Source of the DNA: Chloroflexota bacterium
GTDB taxonomy: Bacteria > Chloroflexota > Anaerolineae > Anaerolineales > UBA11579
Assembly: GCA_013112575.1 (NCBI GenBank)
Contig: JABFGG010000005.1
Coordinates: 213,497-277,496 of the forward strand
Reading direction: 5' to 3'
DNA: 64,000 bases
Below are positions 31,303 to 40,200 of this stretch, one piece after another. The notes under the pieces are model-generated. The model was not told where the DNA came from, ran no database searches, and was given only the letters and a program-made list of their open reading frames with translations. Both the position numbers and the translations under genes were made by a program. Position 1 is the stretch's first letter. Every line of letters begins with the position of its first letter.

Positions 31303-33023
31303 CCACCATCGCTCCTGATATTCAGGCTCGTTCCCTGGATTTCCGTATTGATTATGGGTCAGCTATCGAGGGTGAGATTACCAGCCTTGAGAATCAATTA
31401 GAGGAACTGGTAGGATCCCATCTCCCCTATCCTACCCGCACCATCGCAATTAAATTGCTCGAGGGCGACGAGGCAACTCACGCCTTGGTTGCTGCCCTCC
31501 CCCAAGGGGATCAGATCCTCAGCCACACCGAACGCAGCATCAATTCCATTGGCCAGGATATCGACATCTTCATCGCCGACAAACGTTACGCCTGGATCAA
31601 CCAGCTGGTAAAAGAAAGCGTCCACAACCCTCGTAATGGGGCCATGGCCGTCTCAGATCGCATTGATCAAATCCTCACGCACCCCATTGCTGGGGTTCCC
31701 ATTTTCCTGGCCCTCATGTGGTTCATTTTCAATTTAACAGTCAATGCCTCAGCCCCCTTTCTGGATTGGACCGATGCTGTCATTTCAGGTCCGATCACTC
31801 GCTGGGCAACAAGTTTGATCGCTTTCATGGGCCTGGGTAGTACCTGGGTGGAGAGCCTTGTAGCCGACGGTATTTTGGCAGGCGTGGGTGGTGTGCTCGT
31901 CTTTGTGCCTGTATTGGTATTCTTATTTCTGGCTCTTGCCCTCCTTGAAGAATCGGGCTATATGGCTCGCATGGCCTTTGTCATGGATCGCTTTATGCAG
32001 CCACTCGGCCTGCAAGGCAAAAGTTTTTTGCCCCTCCTGGTGGGCTTTGGTTGCAGCGTCCCCGCCATCTACGCCACCCGCACGCTCGAGAACCGCGAAG
32101 ACCGCATCCTTACCGGCTTGCTGGTACCCTTCATGAGTTGTGGCGCACGTTTGCCGGTTTATATATTGTTAGCTGCCATTTTCTTTCCAGGCAACAGCGG
32201 CCTCATTATCTTTGGGCTTTACCTCTTAGGCATCGCAACCGCCATATTTCTGGGTCTGGTGCTTCGCCGCACACAATTCAAAGAGAAAGAAAACACAGTC
32301 ATGGTTATTGAACTCCCTCCATATCAATTACCGGGCTTGAAGACTTTATGGAACTATATCTCCCAACGGGTAGGTGATTTCGTCAAGAATGCCGCTACGA
32401 TTATCCTGGTAACCAGCATGGTCATCTGGCTACTCACCGCCATTCCCGTGACTTCATCGGCCAGCTTTGCAGACGTTGAATTACAGGATAGCGCTTTTGG
32501 CAGGCTGTCCACTTCATTATCTACAGTCTTTAAACCTTTAGGCTTCGGCAATTGGCAAACCACTGGCGCACTCATTTCGGGTTTTGTGGCCAAAGAAGTC
32601 GTCGTCAGCACCCTGGCCCAGACTTACGCCTTGGAGACAGATAAACCCACTACTGAAGGCAGCTTAGCTGAAGACTTTGACATCATTGTTATGGACTTCG
32701 CCAACGCCAGTATCGACACCCTCGCCACAATCCCCCAAATGCTTGGCCTCGGCGCAGATGCGACTGAGGATGAAACCCCGTCAGACCTGATGACGGCTAT
32801 GCGCAACAACTTCGAGACCGTCAGCGGGGGGCATGGCGCGCTGGCTGCCCTCTCCTTGATGGTCTTTGTGCTCATCTACACCCCCTGCATGGCCGCTGTG
32901 GCCGCTGAGAAACATGAGTTCGGTTGGCGCATCACCGCTGCCAGTGTGGTAGGACAAACCCTGCTGGCCTGGCTCATGGCCTTTGCCGTCTACCAGGGCG
33001 GCCTTCTATTAGGATTGGGCTAA
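31299..33023 (+). CDS. feoB: FeoB membrane domain, separate protein
   Basis: 574 aa. It begins with the GDI-like helical region (about 10-110: GEITSLENQLEELVG) and continues with the membrane channel: two Gate repeats (LLVGFGCSVPAIYATRTLEN, LVPFMSCGARLPVYILLA) and about ten helices; GFVAKEVVVSTLAQ is typical. It carries Fe2+ into the cell with the separate GTPase. A long cytoplasmic loop (about 440-500) is present. Conserved Cys residues of the gates are intact. Confidence 0.92.
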   Translation: MTTIAPDIQARSLDFRIDYGSAIEGEITSLENQLEELVGSHLPYPTRTIAIKLLEGDEATHALVAALPQGDQILSHTERSINSIGQDIDIFIADKRYAWINQLVKESVHNPRNGAMAVSDRIDQILTHPIAGVPIFLALMWFIFNLTVNASAPFLDWTDAVISGPITRWATSLIAFMGLGSTWVESLVADGILAGVGGVLVFVPVLVFLFLALALLEESGYMARMAFVMDRFMQPLGLQGKSFLPLLVGFGCSVPAIYATRTLENREDRILTGLLVPFMSCGARLPVYILLAAIFFPGNSGLIIFGLYLLGIATAIFLGLVLRRTQFKEKENTVMVIELPPYQLPGLKTLWNYISQRVGDFVKNAATIILVTSMVIWLLTAIPVTSSASFADVELQDSAFGRLSTSLSTVFKPLGFGNWQTTGALISGFVAKEVVVSTLAQTYALETDKPTTEGSLAEDFDIIVMDFANASIDTLATIPQMLGLGADATEDETPSDLMTAMRNNFETVSGGHGALAALSLMVFVLIYTPCMAAVAAEKHEFGWRITAASVVGQTLLAWLMAFAVYQGGLLLGLG

Positions 33024-33027
33024 GCAT

Positions 33028-33297
33028 ATGTTGAGCCAGTTATTGCAGGAACTCAAGAGCAATCCCGGTCAGCCGGTCACTTTGCAGGGCCTGAGCCGCA
33101 AACTGGGTCTTGATCCCAGCGTGGTAGCGGGTATGCTCCAACATTTGGAACAGCGCGGCTCCCTCAAAACACTGACCGAAGAAAGCCAGCAATTGGTCAA
33201 CACCTGCGGCCATTGCAGTACCTCAACTAATGATTGTGGCGACTGCCCCTTCACCATAGCCTTGCCCAATTCTCAAGAGATCACTTTTATTGATTGA
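33028..33297 (+). CDS. feoC: FeoC-like winged-helix protein with Cys cluster
   Basis: 89 aa. The N-terminal winged helix (LLQELKSNPGQPVTLQGL, LDPSVVAGMLQHLEQRGSLK) is followed by a Cys-rich tail with CGHC and CGDC, as in FeoC proteins that bind an Fe-S cluster and steady FeoB. It starts four bases after the feoB stop and is the last gene of the operon. Confidence 0.82.
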   Translation: MLSQLLQELKSNPGQPVTLQGLSRKLGLDPSVVAGMLQHLEQRGSLKTLTEESQQLVNTCGHCSTSTNDCGDCPFTIALPNSQEITFID

Positions 33298-33350
33298 GCA
33301 GCTCGCATGGGGAAATTAACTAACAAATAGATGCTTAGGGGGGTACTAGT

Positions 33351-33372
33351 ACTTGTCTGACAGGTGTTTTTT
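33351..33372 (+). terminator. Probable terminator of the feo operon
   Basis: ACTTGTC / GACAGGT stem (33351-33365) followed by GTTTTTTC lies about 55 bases past feoC. The tight loop weakens the call. Confidence 0.5.
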
Positions 33373-33402
33373 CTTTGGATTTTTCTACCCAAACGCCACC
33401 CA

Positions 33403-33575
33403 TTAATGTACTTAATGTAGTTAATGTAGGGTTAAGCACTGTTTGGGCTGGCGGGTTTTTGCCGGAATATAAGATGTGGGGGTGGAAGGGAAAGGCAGCA
33501 GCGTATGTGGGGTATTGGAGGCGTAAAAGGGCCAAAAATGGGCAAATTAATGTACCCGTATGTAGCCTTAATGTA
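33403..33575. repeat. Clustered TTAATGTA direct repeats in a 394-base gene-poor gap
   Basis: Between feoC (33297) and the restriction-modification gene (33692) no convincing gene is seen. TTAATGTA occurs at 33403, 33412 and 33421 (9-base period) and again at 33547 and 33568. A GGGTTAAGC and a CGTATGTAG word lie among them. The cluster could be iterons for a DNA-binding protein, or a mobile remnant. Confidence 0.5.
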
Positions 33576-33691
33576 GGGCACCGAAGCATAAGCCTGCATT
33601 GCAGGGACACACGGTTGTGAACCCGTTTATTATGGTTTGAGGTAGGCGGACATCGGTCCACCTCTACACGACGAAACGGTTCAACGTTTCT

Positions 33692-34912
33692 TTAGGAGGC
33701 TGCTTCAACGATGCGAATCTCTTCCTCCGTCAAGCCATACAGTTCATACACCAACTGGTCGATCTGCCTGTCGGTGGCATCGATCTGGCGCTGCAGGGCG
33801 TTTTGCTCTTGCGGGGTGTTTGCCGTGGCTAAGCGCTGATAAAGTTCTACAATCAGCTTTGTCAACTCAATAATTTCTTGAGAGATCGTATCTGACTCTG
33901 AGGATGAAATTTCTTGGATTGGAAGTTGACCCAAGTAAGTCCCTTTAATTTTTGGGAAGGTTTTTCTTGGATCAGAGAATTTGTTTAGCCAATACATCTT
34001 CAAAAGAGAGGAGTTTAAAATTCCTAATACAAAATGAGGATCATATTTTTCATCATTTACATTGATCATGAACATAGTGTTGAGGCACTGAAAGCCACTG
34101 TAATCAATACCAAATTCGGGATATGAACCTATTTGCCTAGTCAGTAGTTTATTCCTTGCATTGTGCTTTGAATTGTCCCAACTTCCACCTCTTCGGGCAA
34201 CTTCATTATCAAAACAAGCTATATTTGCCCACTGAACAACATACCTTTGAACATTTCGCCCGGTATAACAAGCTTTATAGGGAGCTTGGATTTTTTCGAG
34301 GTTCTCAACTTCAATGACATCGTTAGGAAAATCTTTTCGGTTTCTTAGTTGTTTCCCAAAATTTACATGAGCAATTTGTTTTAGCAATACGCTATTACTG
34401 ACAACTCTATCCAAGATATCTTCAATTTCTTTGCTCTCACTGCCCGTGTACAATACAAATTCATCATCCAATATTTTGGCAATAGATATTTCAACAATCT
34501 TATTCGTAGACAGTTTATCGTTTTCTGGAGATACATTGATTAATTCAAACTTTTCTTCTGTCTTTTGTTTTCCTGAAACAACAAGGATTGCGTTATCTAC
34601 ACTAATACCTTGAAATACTCCTTTTTCAATAACCAGTATTTTTTGTAAAGTCGCTGCGGTAAGCAAGTATCGCCGTAGTGGAGCAAGATAATTATTAGTG
34701 ATGAAATTTGCTGGAGTAATCATGGAAAAATACCCATTGTTTTCGAGAATCTTTACCCCAAGTTCTATAAATAAGTGATATGTATCAAGTTTATATGATG
34801 CAACGGTAAACTTTGAACGAAAATATGAGATTTGTTTGTCGTCTCGAAATTCATCTTCAAGCAAAACATATGGTGGGTTGCCGATCACAGCATCAAAGCC
34901 GCCCGTCCCCAT
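33692..34912 (-). CDS. Type IIG-like restriction-modification protein, C-terminal part (NPPY motif and target recognition)
   Basis: 406 aa fragment continuing in the same reading frame as the upstream fragment after an in-frame TGA. It starts at the first ATG past that stop with GGFDAVIGNPPYVLL, the N6-adenine methyltransferase motif IV, followed by the TaqI-type specificity domain (about 180-380: KQIAHVNFGKQLRNR, PIQEIS) and a helical C-terminus. Alone it lacks motif I for SAM binding and would be inactive. This half, roughly 33,900-34,850, is visibly richer in A/T than its neighbours, which suggests exchange of the specificity segment. Confidence 0.8.
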   Translation of the reverse strand: MGTGGFDAVIGNPPYVLLEDEFRDDKQISYFRSKFTVASYKLDTYHLFIELGVKILENNGYFSMITPANFITNNYLAPLRRYLLTAATLQKILVIEKGVFQGISVDNAILVVSGKQKTEEKFELINVSPENDKLSTNKIVEISIAKILDDEFVLYTGSESKEIEDILDRVVSNSVLLKQIAHVNFGKQLRNRKDFPNDVIEVENLEKIQAPYKACYTGRNVQRYVVQWANIACFDNEVARRGGSWDNSKHNARNKLLTRQIGSYPEFGIDYSGFQCLNTMFMINVNDEKYDPHFVLGILNSSLLKMYWLNKFSDPRKTFPKIKGTYLGQLPIQEISSSESDTISQEIIELTKLIVELYQRLATANTPQEQNALQRQIDATDRQIDQLVYELYGLTEEEIRIVEAAS

Positions 34913-34933
34913 GATCTCAGCGAATTCAATCTG

Positions 34934-36556
34934 TCAGTCAAAGACGTTGATGCGGCGGCGTTCCTCCGCATCGAACATCGCCATCTGCGCAGCTTCGTAA
35001 AAATCCGGGCCGATCAGCGAGTTGCCGCACTTGATGTTGTCCCCTAAGTCAGGCAGCACACGCTCCTGGAACATCTCGGCCTGTTGGCGCTGTTCACCTT
35101 CCAGCACCTTCAGCAGCAGGGACAATTTAGTGACCTCCACGGCTTGCGGGTCGATGTCCACCCCATAAATGTTATCTAACAGGATGCGTTTGCGTTCATC
35201 GATGGTCAAACGCCACTCGCCGCTTTCATCCTGGTAGAGGCGCGGCGGGCGGCCTTTAGCATGGCGTTGCGGGTCATCATTGATGTAGAGGTCCAGATGC
35301 CAATCGAGCAGATGCTGGTAGGCACCCAACAGGAAAGAGCCAGAGCCACAGGCGGGGTCGATGATGCGCAGTTCGGCAGCCTGCTGACGCGTCTTGCCCT
35401 CCAGCAACTGTCCCACTGTGTTCTTTACAATGTAATCTACAATGTAGGTCGGCGTGTAATAGACCCCGCCCGCCTTACGCACCTCGGGCTTTTCTTCCAC
35501 TTTGGCCTGCCCGCCCGTGGTGAGGCGGATGACCTTGCCCAGGAACTGCTCGTAGACCTGGCCGAGGATGTCGGCGGGTAATACGGAGAATTCGTAGGGG
35601 CTATCAGGATAGTAGAGATTGGGGATAATGTCACCGAGGACCTTATCGTCCAGCGATAGATTGAGCGTAAAATCATCAGGCTGCCCGGGGCGGTCATTTT
35701 CTGTCTTGAAGTGGAAAAGGCCCGAATTGTAGCGGTCGTCGGCGGCGCGGAATAATTTTGCCAGTTCCTGGTAAGTGTGCTCCACGCCCACGATACCGCT
35801 CAAACGTTCATAGGCTTCCAGGCCGCGGTCTTCAGCGATGCGCAAAAACAGCAGGCGGTCGATGGTGCGCTGCACGGCGAAGTTGAGCTCCTGCACGCCA
35901 ATGCCTTTGTTGCGCAGGGCGAAATTGCGCGCCAGCAGATTGCGCCAGCGTTCGAGTTCTTGAAGGAAAGCTTTATCGACTTCTTGTGTGCCGCGTTTGC
36001 CCGTACTGTCTTCCGCATAACTGTCAAAAGAACCTTGCAAGATGGCATCTTTGGAAAACACTGCGGCGATGTCATCCCAGCGTTCCAGATAGTCGGTGTA
36101 GGTCAGGTATTGCAAGCGAGCCGTGGTTGCTTTGTCCTTCTTATTGGGGCGCGTGCGGCAATCGTAGACGGCGAACTCTTCAAAATCGGTGAGGATGCTG
36201 AGAGGCAACTTGGCCGACCAGGCATAACGGCGTACCTGGAAGGCGGGGCTGATGTCATCTTTGAGGTTGATGGAGGGCTTCTTGGTCTCTACAAAGAATT
36301 TGCGCGTGCCCCCCACACGGAAACTGTAATCCGGTGCTTTAGTAGCGCCCCCAACTTTAACCTGATCTTCATGAATCACATCTTTGTAGCGCTCGGCGTA
36401 ACCCTCTTCGTTGCGCACGTCCCAGCCCAGGGCGATGAAGAAGGGATTGACAAAGTCCACACGCAATTGCGTTTCGTTGTATCTGGCGGCGCTATATTCC
36501 GCGTAATTGCGCTGGAAGCGTTCGACGAGCTGTTGGATGGTATCAGGAGCAGGCAT
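34934..36556 (-). CDS. Type IIG-like restriction-modification protein, N-terminal part (nuclease and methyltransferase motif I)
   Basis: 540 aa fragment. The N-terminus (about 1-120) is a PD-(D/E)xK-like nuclease region (APDYSFRVGGTRKFFVETKK). A helical linker follows, then the methyltransferase core with GGVYYTPTYIVDYIV and motif I IIDPACGSGSFLLGAY, and VYGVDIDPQAVEVTK-type motif (NIYGVDIDPQAVEV). It ends at TGA after INVFD; the next in-frame codons continue into EFAEIMGTGGFDAVIG of the downstream part, so one base change interrupts an otherwise complete Eco57I-like enzyme of 953 residues. The start at 36556 has GAGGGG upstream. Confidence 0.82.
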   Translation of the reverse strand: MPAPDTIQQLVERFQRNYAEYSAARYNETQLRVDFVNPFFIALGWDVRNEEGYAERYKDVIHEDQVKVGGATKAPDYSFRVGGTRKFFVETKKPSINLKDDISPAFQVRRYAWSAKLPLSILTDFEEFAVYDCRTRPNKKDKATTARLQYLTYTDYLERWDDIAAVFSKDAILQGSFDSYAEDSTGKRGTQEVDKAFLQELERWRNLLARNFALRNKGIGVQELNFAVQRTIDRLLFLRIAEDRGLEAYERLSGIVGVEHTYQELAKLFRAADDRYNSGLFHFKTENDRPGQPDDFTLNLSLDDKVLGDIIPNLYYPDSPYEFSVLPADILGQVYEQFLGKVIRLTTGGQAKVEEKPEVRKAGGVYYTPTYIVDYIVKNTVGQLLEGKTRQQAAELRIIDPACGSGSFLLGAYQHLLDWHLDLYINDDPQRHAKGRPPRLYQDESGEWRLTIDERKRILLDNIYGVDIDPQAVEVTKLSLLLKVLEGEQRQQAEMFQERVLPDLGDNIKCGNSLIGPDFYEAAQMAMFDAEERRRINVFD

Positions 36557-36764
36557 AAGACCCCTCACGGGTTTTGATTGATTCTACCAGAGTGACGTAG
36601 CTGCGAGACAGCTACTTAGGGAGTGACGTTCGATGTAGTCGAACTTAGACCAAACTCTACGATGTGCGGACAAAGGAGTGATGGATAAATATCCAAGCAG
36701 CCAATTTGAGGGTATGATTTGGCGATTCTGGAAACCATAAGCAATGAGAGGAAACATAAAAAGC

Positions 36765-37202
36765 ATGAAAAATCTCATTCACACCTATAGCAAATGGATC
36801 GTTGCCTTTGCGCTCGCGGCTATCCTGGCTGCTTGCAGCGCACAACCTACCAATCCAACGTACCCGGAAGACCCCACCGGATTTTTCCCGACCCTATCTG
36901 ACCCGCCTGGGGCGCGGCGGCCCGGCGGAGGCGGGGGTGGCAACTCAGACAAACGCGGCATGTCTTTCGACCTGATTACCGATCTGTCGATTGAAGACAT
37001 ACACCAATACTATACCGAGCAATTGGAAGCAGAAGGCTGGACCAGCATCTCAGAAAAGCTCGAAACCGACCAGGTCACTTCTTATTGGGAGCGCCAGACA
37101 GACACAGGTCAGGTTTGGCCTGCCATCCTGGAGATCACCACAAAACCTGTAATCGCAGAGGCCAATTACGCCGTTGAGCTGCGCGCCATACTACCCCCGT
37201 AA
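36765..37202 (+). CDS. Small predicted lipoprotein
   Basis: 145 aa with a lipoprotein signal (WIVAFALAAILAAC), a Pro/Gly-rich segment (GARRPGGGGGGN) and a small C-terminal domain with YYTEQLEAEGW that resembles domains in other surface lipoproteins but is not assigned. The ATG at 36765 (MKNLIHTYSK) fits the signal peptide better; an in-frame ATG at 36744 adds seven residues. Function unknown. Confidence 0.65.
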   Translation: MKNLIHTYSKWIVAFALAAILAACSAQPTNPTYPEDPTGFFPTLSDPPGARRPGGGGGGNSDKRGMSFDLITDLSIEDIHQYYTEQLEAEGWTSISEKLETDQVTSYWERQTDTGQVWPAILEITTKPVIAEANYAVELRAILPP

Positions 37203-37234
37203 TCAAAGCAACCTAGACTCTCACAGATTAAACA

Positions 37235-37261
37235 AACAGAGGTTGCTTGGCAACCTCTGTT
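37235..37261. terminator. Bidirectional terminator
   Basis: A perfect 12-bp stem AACAGAGGTTGC / GCAACCTCTGTT with a 3-base loop lies between the convergent lipoprotein and giant surface protein genes. T-rich flanks are modest on both sides. Confidence 0.7.
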
Positions 37262-37286
37262 GTTATTTCTAGAAATTTGCGAAAAG

Positions 37287-40200
37287 CTATTCAGTGAATA
37301 CGGTCACATCCACCAGCACCGCCTGCACTACAGTGCGCCAGCGGTAGCTGTCATTGGCTTCGTTGTAGCCCTTGCAGGTGATCAGCGTGACGCGGTCATA
37401 ACCATCGTGGCTCAATAACGACATATCATAGGGGTGTGTCAAGAACTGGTTGGTGACCTGGTAAGTGTAACGCTGGCCAAAGGCCGTGATGTAAAAAGTG
37501 TCACCCCAGCGCAGGCGCTGCAAGTTCGCAAACACACCCGGCAGACCATTCTCATCCACCACATGCCCCGTAATGAAAGTGTTACCGGGCTGCGTGGGGA
37601 AAGCCGTACCCGCCAGATAACCGGCCTCATCCCCCAGCCAGGTGATATCCCAGCCATCCGCACCAAATGGCACTCCGTTAACTTGGACGTCCACCCCCAG
37701 CGAGGGTATCTCCAGGCGCAGGTCACCGATATCGGTGTAGACCTCACTCGTGGGTTTGGGTGGCAGCGTGGTTTCCATCCCAGGCGCAAAACCCGATTCC
37801 GGGAAACCGGCGCGGTCCACGTCCGGCGGCACCAGCAAAATGGAGAAGGCCAGACCATAGATATTGATACCGGAAGGCGGGTCAAAGTAGCGTTCCGTGG
37901 AAAGTACATTGTATGGGGATTGGGGAGTATCCACCAAACCGGGCAGACTGGTCCACTCCAGGTTCCATTGATTATCGATACCGCGCCCCGGTACGAAGCC
38001 CACCACAACGTTATATTGCAGCCGGGCAGTGGTCCCCAGCGGGAATGTAGCCCACTCAGCCATGAGCACCGGCCCTTCGGTAAGCACCGGAGCGGGCGCA
38101 GTGCCCCCCACATAGACAAATGAGCCTGGGACCAGGTTAAGGCTGGCCGGTAAGGTATGTGTCATCAAGGCATCATAAGCCACTGCATCGCTGATACCGG
38201 TCTGGGCAATGTCTATCGTAAAGGTAAGCACCTGTCCGGGGATCACTACGGTCTGGTTCACCTGAACAAAAAGCGATAAGTCAGGCTCGATAATGGTTAC
38301 GGGGGCGGCAATGGCAGGGCCAGCACTCATGGGGTTGCTCCCCATACCGTCATCCCAATTGATATAAGCCATGTTGCTGAGGTCCACGCCGCGCAGGTTA
38401 TTGGCACTGTCCAGCACCACGGCGCGGTAGATGATGGTGAGGGTTTCGGGAGCAGCAGCGTTGGCGTTGGTTATCCTGTCCAATTCGAAGGTGACACGAC
38501 GGCCCTGATCGACGTCATCCGTGGAAGTCAATATCTCTGGCTCGATGCGCGGATTGCCGCTGGGTGGGCTGGCCGAATTGGGGGCACAGGCTGCGGCAAA
38601 ACCGCCCGGCAGGTTGGTGGTAAGGTTGCCGCTAGTGGTCGTCATGCAAGCCCCCGGAGCCAGGTCCATGAAGGCCAGGCCCTGATCGAGTACATCCTCG
38701 ATCTCGACATTATCGATCGAGATGCTGCCCAGTGAACCCGCGGCGGGGAACTCGATATCAAGCTGGTAGGTGACGATAGAGCCAATGGCCACCGGGGAAT
38801 TGGGAAGGAGGGGTGGAGGCGCAACAAGTGGGGGTTCATTGATCTCAATGACGGTCTTGTTGATGTTGATGTTGAGCAGCACCCTATCACGATCCGTAGC
38901 CCTGTTGTTGCCAGGGCGTGCATCAGGCCCTTCGGTACCATCATCTTCTATGGAAGCTGTATTGGTGATCTCGGTAATGGCAACGTTGAGGGGATCATCG
39001 ATGGTAACAGCATACTGCACTACCACTTGCGGATCTCCGACCAACACGTCACCCACCTCATAAAGACAATTTGTGCCTGCGGGAGCGCCTGTGGTACAGA
39101 CGATGCCCGAATGGGTCGGAGGATTGGTCAGCGGTAAATCAGCCACATACCAGGTGCCGGTGCTGTTGGCGGCATCAAAGGTGGTGCCGGTGGAGACTGT
39201 CTCAGTGATAACCACACCAAAAGAGTCCTCGGTGCCTACGTTATCGTAGGTCAGGTTGTAAATGATAGTCTCACCGGGAGAGACAACCTGGAGGTTATCA
39301 TCTTTAAAAATACGCAGGTCGGGCTGGCTGATGTTGGTGACGGCATCATCGGTATGCACACCTGGAGTGGGTGTCCCCACAAAGTCGGGGCCGCCCTCAG
39401 TTCCGGCATAATTCTCCAGGGTGGCAGTATTGGTGATCTGTGAGCCATGTGGCTGGGCGGGGTCCACCTGAAGCTCGTAAGTGATCATAATGATGTTGTC
39501 GCCGCTGGTAGCGCTGTAAGCCTGACAAATGCCACTGCCTGCCGGGTCAACCAGTTCAATTCCATCAGTGAATAATGAAGTATCCAGATCTAATGATGGA
39601 GGAACGGGCAGGCCCAGATTGATGTGGCTTACGGCGGTGCCGTCACCTGTGAAGATTTGGAGATTGATACCCCCTGGCGGGATGATAAAACCGGCCGGAA
39701 GACTGTCACTGATGATGATGTCAAAAGCACCATTAGGGCCGGAGCCCTGGTTCTCAATGGCAATGGCAAATTCCATCAGGCTGCCAGGATCAACTCCATC
39801 TACATCCGAGTCGAAAACATTGGTCAGGTTATTTGAGTTGATGGGAGTCCCAGGAGTCCAACCACCAGGAATGGGTGGCGAAGGACTGAATGATTCCCAC
39901 TGGCTGTCCGTGTCCATGACGCCTTTCTTGATGATAAGCAAAGGCTCTTGCAGCACAAATTGCAGGATAGTCTGGGCATCATCCGTACCGCCATTGGTAG
40001 AGCCTTCATCTACCTGGGCCAGGTTAGTGAGATGGAGCTGGTCGGCAAAGGGTAGATCCGTGACAGTAACGGTGAACAAGATGTCCACAGTCGTATTCGT
40101 ATCCAGAGGATCGTCAAAAGTGCCGATGGTAAATGCCACACTATTGGCGGTGGCATCGACGTTTCCATCTGGGGTGATACCTGTAACGGCAAAGAAGGCT

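Noticed and set aside
33403..33575. Considered a CRISPR array
   Set aside because: Repeats are only 8 bases, with a 9-base period, and there are no spacers of equal length or cas genes.
33335..33661. A 108-codon minus-strand frame in the repeat gap
   Set aside because: Low-complexity translation, crosses the TTAATGTA repeats and the feo terminator, no ribosome-binding site.
35777..36577. A 266-codon open frame on the plus strand opposite the restriction-modification gene
   Set aside because: It lies fully antisense to a gene with clear motifs and has no recognisable domain or ribosome-binding site.
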